Assembly: GCA_905221605.1 (NCBI GenBank)
Contig: CAJNDS010002325.1
Location: forward strand, 222,840 to 286,839
Direction: 5' to 3'
Origin: Symbiodinium natans
Lineage: Eukaryota > Sar > Dinophyceae > Suessiales > Symbiodiniaceae
Length of the DNA: 64,000 nt
Part shown: piece by piece, positions 54,317-64,000 of the stretch
Position numbering within the stretch: the first letter of the stretch is position 1
Layout of the letters: each line of letters begins with the position of its first letter
Notes under the pieces: model-generated
What the model was told of the DNA's origin: nothing
Databases searched by the model: none
The model's input: the letters and a program-made list of their open reading frames with translations, nothing else
Translations under genes and position numbers: made by a program

Positions 54317-55725
54317 CGAAACCCTCAACCTTAAAACGAGAAACTCTTACTTGCTGACCTCCGTTGGAAATGACGCTGAACCCATTCGGCAATTTGGGCT
54401 CACTGCCCACATGTACTTGGAACCTAGCGGAGCTCTTCCAAAGTGCACGTTCCAACCGAAACACTGATCACCTTCGAATCATCGTTCATGGTTGGCATCC
54501 AGGGTTGGGCTATCGCTGTGACATGCTCTGACCCGAGAAGCACGACTTTCAATGATTTGCCGTCTGCAAGCAAATGCGGACTGAAGCGGTTACACGCTCA
54601 CTTGCACCCTCAGATGCGGACATCAGCTGAGCTTGGCTTCAGAATGCAAAAAGCGCTTTTGATTACAATATGCAACAGTCACGAACCCTACGTCTTTGGA
54701 ATTCACGAAAAGCGGCCCCGCAGTTGCCGTGCCCCCTCGGCAGAAACAGAGCCGCACTATGGCGCACTGACGAGACTTTACGAGACCCAAAAGCCAAAGA
54801 AGCCAAACTGCCTGTGTCCAATCCAGTCAGGTGGACCTCCCAGATCGTCACAGCCTGCCTCAATAAACGCGACTAGCAGTGACTAGCATCACCACAGCTT
54901 AGCAGTAAGAAGGCTGGCGCATATGACGCATCCATTGCCAAGCACCACCTCTAAGGCACTTAGCCTTACTTAGCTCCTGACCGTTCGAAAGAAGCAGCCC
55001 CTCTTGCACCCTGCCTGAAATCTCGGCCACGTCAAGGACATTTAACAGCGCATTCTCAGTTCCAAAACTTCTGAAAACTTAGTGCCCGTCCTTTGAGCGC
55101 TGTATCGTTCAGAATCCACGACAGAAATTCTCTCCAGTCCGCACCTCGACATCCAGCACATGACAGAAACAACACCGCAAATGCATGGATGATAGACAGA
55201 TGTAGACAGAGGCATATCTATCTTCCGCGGAGAACGTGCTTTCACTGAGCTTTCGCGGAGCTTCCGCACATAGGGTTTCTAGTGCAATCCAAACTTTCGG
55301 CATGGATCCATTTCCATACTTTAATAATCTTTAATAGTACACCAACAGTGGACATGAAAATCGCTTCTCAAAATGCGCCATGTACCATGCTACAAGGATG
55401 ACCCTCTCCCCTCCTAGACATGGCTCTGCACAATGCCTTTTTGGCAGGGCCCAGTCTGTGCCTGATGTGAATTTGCCAACGCAACTTCATCTGCGGCAGG
55501 AAGTGTCAGGTTTGGATCAAGAGGATTTTTTGTCGGGAAACAAGAAAAGATTATGGTTGACGATTAGGCTTATCATGCCCTACACCGTAAATTTCCGAAA
55601 CCCTAAGCATTGCAGTCTAATCATCCTTGATCCCTGTGGGCGCTCCCAGGATCCCTGAAAATTCGGTGCCTGTCAGGGCTGTCAGGATCACGTGGGCACC
55701 CTAAAGGAAGGAGAAGATTGAAAAG
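54317..55725. other. spacer between receptor copies 1 and 2
   Basis: Homologous to 59462-61066. Contains no conserved open frame. It should carry the trans-splice acceptor of copy 1 and the 3' end of copy 2. A segment of about 40 bases near 54430-54475 is absent from unit 2. Confidence 0.6.
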
Positions 55726-58700
55726 TCAAAACTGAACTGTTTCGTAATCTTGCTGATCACAATGTGGAAATTTCTCCGGCGCACCCCCCGGCGCACCAAT
55801 CTGCTCAGACTTCGGCCGAATAGTTTGATTGACCTCTTCTGCTGGCGACTCAATCGGGCTCTCATCCTCTTGACTCAAGCTTGACTTGGAGGCCAAGGAC
55901 AGGTTGGAGCGGTTCCTCTGATCAGCGTCTTCGCTCAGGCCTGAGCGGGAGCGGGAACTGCTCAAGCTCGCGTTGGAGCGAGCCCTTCGAATACGACTTG
56001 GACTCCTTGTCACCTTCTTGGTGAGTGTTTCGGCTCCGGGAATCACTTCGAGAACAACCATTGACATGCAAGCATGGAGCAGCTTGAGATCAAAGGGCGC
56101 CAAGGTGCCCAATTCTTCGGTCAGGCTGCCATGTTGCAAGTCCACAAGATGAGTGGCGCTCTCACGGATGAGGTCGGCCAGCTCATCATAGTCTGGAAGC
56201 TTGGCCAAATCCAGCAATCTGAATCTGGTCCCATCAGAGGCTCGCAAGTTGCGCACGCCAGTACATCCAACAGACAGCACTGAAACCAAGAGGACGACCA
56301 AGGCGACAAGAAGGGAGCCTACTGTCACGATGGCAGCAGACAAGAGCATCTCTGTATCCATCTTCGGCATGTGGAGGGCTCCTCCCAGAATCAACAAAAT
56401 CAAGGCCCAGCCACAGGCGGTTTCCACGGCGTTCAAGAGCGGAACTTTGAATGGCCAGGCCAAGCTCAAAAACACCATGTAAATAATCAGAACGAAGGTC
56501 ATCGAGACAACTTGGCTTGCCGGATTGTTGGTGAACAACATCAAGGGGAAGGACAAGAGAGCACCACGCAACAGGAGAGGAAGGCCAAACCACCAGGCAT
56601 CAAGGCGGAACTTGTCGATGAGAAACTGGGATGCAACGACATAGTCGTGGTACTTCTCATTCATGCTGAACCGTGGCAGAGACCATAGAAGCCACACGCA
56701 CACACACCAAAAGGCGATAAGCAAAGCGCCCAGGCTAGAGCCCATCACCAGCATTGCGGCATGATCGCTGGAGCCACAGATGATGCTAAGCATCTGCAGG
56801 TTGCTCTGCTGACCGTTCGGATGCTGAAAGCACATGAAGGGCACCAGGGAGAGATTGCTCACTGCACTGAAGCAGGCCATCACAATCTGCCCCAAAGAGG
56901 ACATCAGCTGCGTGCCCGTGCGGACACGGCCAACCAAGCGCAAGATGCGATTGCAGCAGACCAGCCAGAGAAGCGCACCAGGAAACAAGCTCACCTGGAA
57001 AGTGAACTGTGCCAGCTGAGCCGAGCCGGCAATGCAGCTGATGCCAAGGTCAGTAGCTTCAAAAGCGAAAACCTCCATGACAGAGAAGATGTCGAGTAGT
57101 AGCTGGGGCCACTCCAGGGTCATTTGCCCAGCGATGGCCAGGGTCTGAAGGAAGTTGCCTGCAACCTCAAAAAGCATCAGAAAGGTGAAAATGAGCATGC
57201 CGTTCACCCCCATCTCATAGTCCAACTTGAAGCCATGGGCCAGGAGAATGGCCAAACACACGCACGCGAGCACCGCGAACCAAGCGACCCTGATAAATGG
57301 CTCGCAGGGCAAGCATTCGTCTCCGTTCCACCGCTGATCCTCCTCGCACTCGGAGCAGGCAACGCCGGTGCTGTTGCCCTTGCAGGTGCCTGGCTTGCCA
57401 CCAGGACATGCTTCCGAGTTGACGCATTGGTAAACCTCCAGACCTGCTGCTGCAAGACTCATGTACCCTTCCTTGATCTTCGGGATGAACTCCTCTCCCA
57501 AGTCTGACTCTCCGCTGAAAAAGGACTGCACGGTGGACGATCGAGGGCAGTCCAAGCCAGCTGGGCACGCCTTGCACTGTGCTGTTCCGGCTGAGGCGAT
57601 GTTGATAAAGTCCGCATTGCATCCACATTCCTCGGCTGACAGCGAGCCCAGGCCCACTGTCGTCGTATTGTTCCTGCAAGCCTTGCAAGCTGTGGCGCCC
57701 AGCTCATCTTGATAGCTCCCAACCCAACAGCGCTTGCAAGCCTTGCTTCCGGCCATGTCCTGGTATTCTCCTAAGCCACACCGTGTGCAAGAGGTCGCAG
57801 CCCCTGATGGTTGGCTCGTCCCTGGAGGGCACAATGTGCACACGTGAGTGTAGCCACGGTCGTCGAACTGCTGCACCGATGAATGGCCGGACTCGCATGC
57901 CTTGCACACCACTCCCTGCACGGATTCCCCACGCATCTGAATGTATTCCCCATTCACACTATCGTAAAGCCCAAAACCCGGAATGCATTGTGTCTCATCC
58001 GGAATCCACGACGTCCAGTGTCGGCGATTATTCAGAAGCCACTGGCATAGTGCCTCGTCTGAAACGCCTTCAATGTAAAGGCGATCAAACATAGCTTCGA
58101 TCACTGAAGTTGACATTTCCAGGCGGGTGATAAAGTCCGCGATGCTGGGTGCCAGAACTGCCAGGTCACGTGAGATCCACTTCGCACTGAGAAATCCACT
58201 GCTAAGTGTTCTGAAATCTCCACTGTCATAAGCTACGTTGTCATAGGCTGGGAACATAACCGGGACTGGCTGAGCGGCGCGCAGCTCTAGGTCCGGCCGG
58301 TTTAGCCAGAAGAGCACACGACGCTCGAGCACGATGGACCTGTCAAACTCCGGGCGTGCTCTGGCGATGGCGAGGGGCATGTCGAAAGCGGCGCTCTTCT
58401 GGAGAATTTGCTGCATGTCCTCGCCCGAGAAGGATTCGCGGGACATAGCAGGGACGCATTTCGATGGATTCGCCCTGCAGCTTGGTGATAGAAACCAGTG
58501 GCCATCTGGACATATTCCGGTGCCGTTTGGGTGAAGGCCACCCAGATCTCCGGTGATGTTCACATATTTAGCCATGAACGTAGGATCTCCAAGCCAGACC
58601 TCGTCGCATCGTAGGAGCCTGAATATTGAGATGTGATGCGGCGGGGCATAAGCTGTTATTTAAAGAGAGATACGAGAGCCCCTTGCCTGTCTACTCCACG

Positions 58701-59461
58701 TGTCGAGTGAAGTCCCTCGAGGAGCTAACGAACACAAGAGCAACGTGTAGAGCGAACGAGTGAGAGATAGTGAGAGCCCAGAGCGCTCTTAGACGCTCTG
58801 CCTCCTTCTTCCTCAATTTAAAGGAACACTTGAGCCATTCGACTCTGCCAGGAGTTCCATTGCCAAGGAGCTGCGATGTTGGAATGGATGTGAAGTTGTC
58901 AAAATACTTGGACAAGTCCCACCATGACGCGTTCCAGTTTGAGTAATACTGAAGCGAGAGGCCCTTCTCTTGCAGGGCATGCTGCGCCACCTCCTCAGTC
59001 ATGTGCAAGGTGGCAATTGCCTCATACCCTATTCCGGTCCCAACTTTTTCTGGCTTCTTCGACTTGAAGACCGTCAACGTGTCCCAATGACGCTCGGAAA
59101 TGGGTATCAGCGCGATGTGGTACTGGTTGGGACCGTCATTACAGCCCGTTCTGCTCTGTGGTTGATCACAGCCAGCAAGGTAATACAAAGCTCTTTCCCC
59201 GCCAGAGCGTGGGTTAATGTGCACATTATAACCCAACGCATCCTGAATCAGCATGCCAGCAATGCGAGTGACGATTTCCGAGATCTCATTGAAGCCGTGA
59301 TTCATTCCCACGGGAAGCGACCTGCCTTGGGAATCTGTCAGGTTTCGCCTTTCTTCCACCGGCCGAGCTTCTGGCAAGCAAGTGCCCCGAACCATGACGA
59401 AGAGTAGGAGCCACAGCCCCAGCCAGAGAGGCACAATGCGAGCATTGCAAAGGCTCGCCAT
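55726..59461 (-). CDS. OpuAC-like / Cys-rich / multi-pass membrane receptor, copy 2
   Basis: Exons 58830-59461 and 55726-58618 with the same 211-base intron; 1174 residues from the ATG at 59461 (MASLCNARIV). Differs from copy 1 by a small number of substitutions, for example Gly to Trp in one Cys-rich repeat (KRCWVG) and Pro to Thr before another Cys. Its C-terminal tail is changed: one repeat of the Gly-Ala-Pro-Gly run is lost and the end reads QDYETVQF rather than QDYDLVMVEF. The high identity suggests recent duplication or gene conversion. Confidence 0.8.
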
Positions 59462-60019
59462 CGAAGCCCTCAACCCTAAAACGAGAAATTCTTACTTGCT
59501 GACCTCCGTTGGAAATGACGCTGAACCCATTCGGCAATTTGGGCTCACTGCCCAATGTACTTGGAACCTAGCGGAGCTCTTCATCGTTCATGGTTGGCAT
59601 CCAGGGTTGGGCAATCGCTGTGACATGCTCTGACCCGAGAAGCACGACATAGCACGACTTTCAATGACTTTGCGTCTGCTGCAAAACAAATGCGGACTAA
59701 AACGGTGGCACGTTCACTGGAAGCACCCTCAGACGCGGACATCAGCTGACCTTGGCTTCAGAATGCAAAAAGCGAGCTTGGTCACAACATGCCACAACAG
59801 TCACATGCTAAGAACCCTACATCTTTGGAATTCACGAAAAGCGGCCCCGCAGTTGCCGTGCCCCCTCGGCAGAAACAGAGCCGCACTATGGCGCACTGAC
59901 GAGACTTTACGAGACCCAAAAGCCAAAGAAGCCAAACTGCCTGTGTCCAATCCAGTCAGGTGGAACTCCCAGATCGTCACAGCCTGCCAAAAATAAAGCG
60001 ACTAGCAGTGACTAGCATC

Positions 60020-60240
60020 CACTAAATCCACTGCGAAATCAATCGATCGCAATCGTCTCCAGAAAGACCGGGATCGGAACCTTCTGAGCAGTTCGTTTTC
60101 GCTGCCCGCGACTTCTTGCCTTTCGACACAGATGGTCGCAGGTACTCAGTTCATGACTGGATGCTGGGAACCCCTGATTCCACAAAACTCGCCTCATCCT
60201 GCGTCTCCGCGTCGATGAGCCTGCAAGCGAAAGCTCCCGT
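60020..60240. mobile_element. 221-bp segment present only in unit 2
   Basis: Unit 1 reads GACTAGCATCACCACAGC without interruption (near 54880-54898); in unit 2 the two halves are separated by 221 bases starting CCACTAAATCCACTGCG. It is either an insertion in unit 2 or a clean deletion in unit 1. No clear terminal repeats; the equivalent position of unit 3 is outside the window. Confidence 0.5.
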
Positions 60241-60566
60241 CACCACAGCTTAGCAGTAAGAAGGCTTGACGCATGTGACGCATCCATTGCCACGCACCAC
60301 CTCTAAGGCACTTAGCCTTACTTAGCTCCTGACCGTTCGAAAGAAGCAGCCCCTCTTGCACCCATTCCTGAAATCTCGGCCACGTCAAGGACATGTAACA
60401 TCGCATTCTCACAAAACTTCCGAAAACTTAGTGCCCGTCCTTTGGGCGCTGTCTCGTTCAGGGTCCACGACAGAAATTCTCTCCAGTCCGAACCTCGACG
60501 TCCAGCACATGACAGAAACAACACCGCAAACGCATGGATGATAGACAGATGTAGACAGAGGTATAT

Positions 60567-63500
60567 CTATCTTCCGCGGAGAGCGTGCTTTCACTGAGCT
60601 TTCGCGGAGCTTCCGCACATAGGGTTTCTAGTGCAATCCAAACTTTCGGCATGGAGCCATTTCCATACTTTCACAGTACACCAACAGTGGACGTGAAAAT
60701 CGCCTCTCAACATGTGCCATGGACCATGCTACAAGGATGACCCTCTCCCCTCCTTGACATGGCTCTGCACAATGCCTTTTTGGCAGGGCCCAGTCTGTGC
60801 CTGATGTGAAGTTTGCTATCGCAACTTCATCTGCGGCAGGAAGTGTCAGGTTTGGATCAAGAGGGTTTTTTGTCGGGAAACAAGAAAAAGATTATGGTTG
60901 ATGATTAGGCTTATCATGCCCTACACCGTAAATGTCCTAAGCCCTAAGCATTGCAGTCTAATCATCCTTGATCCCTTTGGGCGCTCCCAGGATCCCTGAA
61001 AATTCGGTGCCTGTCAGGGCTGTCAGGATCACGTGGGCACCCTAAAGGAAGGAGAAGATTGAAAAGTCAAAACTGAACTGTTTCGTAATCTTGCTGATCA
61101 CAATGTGGAAATTTCTCCGGCGCACCCCCCGGCGCACCAATCTGCTCAGACTTCGGCCGAATAGTTTGATTGACCTCTTCTGCTGGCGACTCAATCGGGC
61201 TCTCATCCTCTTGACTCAAGCTTGACTTGGAGGCCAAGGACAGGTTGGAGCGGTTCCTCTGATCACCGTCTTCGCTCAGGCCTGAGCGGGAGCGGGAACT
61301 GCCCAAGCTCGCGTTGGAGCGAGCCTTCGAATACGACTTGGACTCCTTGTCACCTTCTTGGTGAGTGTTTCGGCTCCGGGAATCACTTCGAGAACAACCA
61401 TTGACATGCAAGCATGGAGCAGCTTGAGATCAAAGGGCGCCAAGGTGCCCAATTCTTCGGTCAGGCTGCCATGTTGCAAGTCCACAAGATGAGTGGCGCT
61501 CTCACGGATGAGGTCGGCCAGCTCATCATAGTCTGGAAGCTTGGCCAAATCCAGCAATCTGAATCTGGTCCCATCAGAGGCTCGCAAGTTGCGCACGCCA
61601 GTACATCCAACAGACAGCACTGAAACCAAGAGGACGACCAAGGCGACAAGAAGGGAGCCTACTGTCACGATGGCAGCAGACAAGAGCATCTCTGTATCCA
61701 TCTTCGGCATGTGAAGGGCTCCTCCCAGAATCAACAAAATCAAGGCCCAGCCACAGGCGGTTTCCACGGCGTTCAAGAGCGGAACTTTGAATGGCCAGGC
61801 CAAGCTCAAAAACACCATGTAAATAATCAGAATGAAGGTCATCGAGATAACTTGGCTTGCCGGATTGTTGGTGAACAACATCAAGGGGAAGGATAAGAGA
61901 GCACCACGCAACAGGAGAGGAAGGCCAAACCACCAGGCATCAAGGCGGAACTTGTCGATGAGAAACTGGGATGCAACGACGTAGTCGTGGTACTTCTCGT
62001 TCATGCTGAACCGTGGCAGAGACCATAGAAGCCACACGCAAACACACCAAAAGGCGATAAGCAAAGCGCCCAGGCTAGAGCCCATCACCAGCATTACGGT
62101 ATGATCGCTGGAGCCACAGATGATGCTAAGCATCTGTAGGTTGCTCTGCTGACCGTTCGGATGCTGAAAGCACATGAAGGGCACCAGGGAGAGATTGCTC
62201 ACTGCACTGAAGCAGGCCATCACAATCTGCCCCAAAGAGGACATCAGCTGCGTGCCCGTGCGGACACGGCCAACCAAGCGCAAGATGCGATTGCAGCAGA
62301 CCAGCCAGAGAAGCGCACCAGGAAACAAGCTCACCTGCAAAGTGAACTGTGCCAGCTGAGCCGAGCCGGCAATGCAGCTGATGCCAAGGTCAGTAGCTTC
62401 AAAAGCGAAAACCTCCATGACAGAGAAGATGTCGAGTAGTAGCTGGGGCCACTCCAGGGTCATTTGCCCAGCGATGGCCAGGGTCTGAAGGAAGTTGCCT
62501 GCAACCTCAAAAAGCATCAGAAAGGTGAAAATGAGCATGCCGTTCACCCCCATCTCATAGTCCAACTTGAAGCCATGAGCCAGGAGAATGGCCAAACACA
62601 CGCACGCGAGCACCCCGAACCAAGCGACCCTGATAAATGGCTCGCAGGGCAAGCATTCGTCTCCGTTCCACCGCTGATCCTCCTCGCACTCGGAGCAGGC
62701 AACGCCGGTGCTGTTGCCCTTGCAGGTGCCTGGCTTGCCACCAGGACATGCTTCCGAGTTGACGCATTGGTAAACCTCCAGACCTGCTGCTGCAAGACTC
62801 ATGTACCCTTCCTTGATCTTCGGGATGAACTCCTCTCCCAAGTCTGACTCTCCGCTGAAAAAGGACTGCACGCTCGACGATCGAGGGCAGTCCAAGCCAG
62901 CTGGGCACGCCTTGCACTGTGCTGGGCCGGCTGAGGCGATGTTGATAAAGTCCGCATTGCATCCACATTCCTCAGCTGACAGCGAGCCCAGGCCCACTGT
63001 CGTCGTATTGTTCACGCAAGCCTTGCAAGCTGTGGCGCCCAGCTCATCTTGATAGCTCCCAACCCCACAGCGCTTGCAAGCCTTGCTTCCGGCCATGTCC
63101 TGGTATTCTCCTAAGCCACACCGTGTGCAAGAGGTCGCAGCCCCTGATGGTTGGCTCGTCCCTGGAGGGCACAATGTGCACACGTGAGTGTAGCCACGGT
63201 CGTCGAACTGCTGCACCGATGAATGGCCGGACTCGCATGCCTTGCACACCACTCCCTGCACGGATTCCCCACGCATCTGAATGTATTCCCCATTAACACT
63301 ATCGTAAAGCCCAAAACCAGGAATGCATTGTGTCTCATCCGGAATCCACGACGTCCAGTGTCGGCGATTATTCAGAAGCCACTGGCATAGTGCCTCGTCT
63401 GAAACGCCTTCAATGTAAAGGCGATCAAACATAGCTTCGATCACTGAAGTTGACATTTCCAGGCGGGTGATAAAGTCCACAATGCTGGGTGCCAGAACTG

Positions 63501-64000
63501 CCAGGTCACGTGAGATCCACTTCGCACTGAGAAATCCACTGCTAAGTGTTCTGAAATCTCCACTGTCATAAGCTACCTTGTCATAGGCTGGGAACATAAC
63601 CGGGACTGGCTGAGCGGCGCGCAGCTCTAGGTCTGGCCGGTTTAGCCAGAAGAGCACACGACGCTCGAGCACGATGGACCTGTCAAACTCCGGGCGTGCT
63701 CTGGCGATGGCGAGGGGCATGTCGAAAGCGGCGCTCTTCTGGAGAATCTGCTGCATGTCCTCGCCCGAGAAGGACTCGCGGGACATAGCAGGGACGCATT
63801 TCGATGGATTCGCCCTGCAGCTTGGTGATAGAAACCAGTGGCCATCTGGACATATTCCGGTGCCGTTTGGGTGAAGGCCACCCAGATCTCCGGTGATGTT
63901 CACGTATTTCGCCATGAACGTAGGATCTCCAAGCCAGACCTCGTCGCATCGTAGGAGCCTGAATATTGAGATGTGATGCGGCGGGGCATAAGCTGTTATT
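60567..64000. repeat. tandem gene unit 3 (cut by window end)
   Basis: Same unit; the first-exon half lies beyond 64000. Confidence 0.95.
61067..63958 (-). pseudogene. receptor copy 3, partial, with a 3' frameshift
   Basis: Exon 2 of the same gene, from the acceptor at 63958 (intron continues past the window edge). The frame is intact through the Cys-rich repeats and membrane bundle. Near 61323-61326 one C of the CCC present in copies 1 and 2 is missing (GAGCGAGCCTTCG against GAGCGAGCCCTTCG). The frame shifts, replaces the Ser/Arg tail by about 15 unrelated residues and stops at 61276. The tail frame of the other copies continues, uninterrupted, from about 61411 to 61067. Either a truncated but functional receptor without its tail, or a sequencing or assembly error. 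Confidence 0.75.

Larger units (their letters stand above)
50090..55215. repeat. tandem gene unit 1 (about 5.1 kb)
   Basis: Bounded by the word TATCTATCTTCCGCGGAGA, which recurs at about 55215 and 60566. Nearly identical to units 2 and 3. Coding positions are offset by 5145 bases from unit 2 and by 10485 from unit 3. Confidence 0.95.
55216..60566. repeat. tandem gene unit 2 (about 5.3 kb)
   Basis: Same unit as 50090-55215, longer mainly because of a 221-base segment at 60020-60240. Confidence 0.95.

Noticed and set aside
53546-54328. Separate 260-codon gene upstream of the 955-codon frame
   Set aside because: The two frames join precisely across a GT-AG intron in phase and together make one signal-peptide-bearing domain, so they are one gene. 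The last 49 codons of the 260-codon frame are intron read-through.
54317-54500. Dinoflagellate spliced-leader relict upstream of the receptor genes
   Set aside because: No stretch resembling the conserved leader end (TTTGGCTCAAG) is present next to the start codons.
50563-63958. Plus-strand and other-frame open frames of 60-157 codons repeated in each receptor unit
   Set aside because: They are shadows of the receptor coding frame; they recur only because the units are duplicated.

Overview
The window looks like nuclear DNA from a dinoflagellate, most likely a Symbiodiniaceae-like or related lineage (inference). Three things point there. There are many interstitial blocks of the plant/dinoflagellate telomere heptamer TTTAGGG. 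Genes have very short exons whose splice donors can be GT or GC and whose acceptors are often AG|G. Predicted proteins are secreted or membrane types (PQQ propeller, PAN/kelch, Cys-rich multi-pass receptors) common in dinoflagellates. I saw no prokaryotic operon signals, rRNA, tRNA or CRISPR. Every gene I can support lies on the minus strand, as in the unidirectional gene blocks of dinoflagellate chromosomes.

Layout. 0-13.7 kb: repeat-rich DNA (CT, CA, TA and telomeric repeats, an AT-rich island, a foldback, two palindromic MITE-like copies) with small minus-strand exons, including a split BTB/POZ domain (1142-1852) and a two-exon pair whose intron is made of telomeric arms (10749-11288). 13.8-17.7 kb: two intronless genes for secreted proteins, a PQQ-type beta-propeller and a PAN-plus-kelch protein. 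18.1-20.1 kb: long TTTAGGG arrays around a 21-bp minisatellite. 20.8-38.9 kb: mostly unrecognised, with a TIR element, a phase-consistent four-exon chain (21157-21899) and isolated candidate exons. 38.9-49.3 kb: dense minus-strand exons, probably one or a few large multi-exon genes, with a class III nucleotidyl-cyclase-like exon near 40.6 kb and a membrane-segment exon near 44 kb. 49.7-50.1 kb: TATC/TA microsatellite. 50.1-64 kb: three tandem copies of a unit of about 5.1-5.3 kb. Each holds a two-exon gene that joins a periplasmic-binding-protein-like (OpuAC-type) ectodomain to ephrin-receptor-like Cys-rich repeats, a multi-pass membrane bundle and a Ser/Arg-rich tail. Copy 3 is frameshifted near its 3' end and cut by the window edge.

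The most interesting observation is how the TTTAGGG blocks sit relative to exons. Read on the coding (minus) strand, several exons end exactly where a block starts, so that G|GTTTAGGG would supply the GT donor (exons ending at 3262, 11243, 19855, 27929, 41958, 48521). Several exons also start 10-51 bases after a (CCCTAAA)n block (exons starting at 441, 1189, 10809, 19907, 21223, 28021, 30172, 39009, 48616). Introns would then begin with TTTAGGG and end with CCCTAAA, giving self-complementary arms, a possible new class of telomere-repeat introner. The exon models were read by hand from splice signals, reading phase and codon character; transcript data are needed to confirm them.
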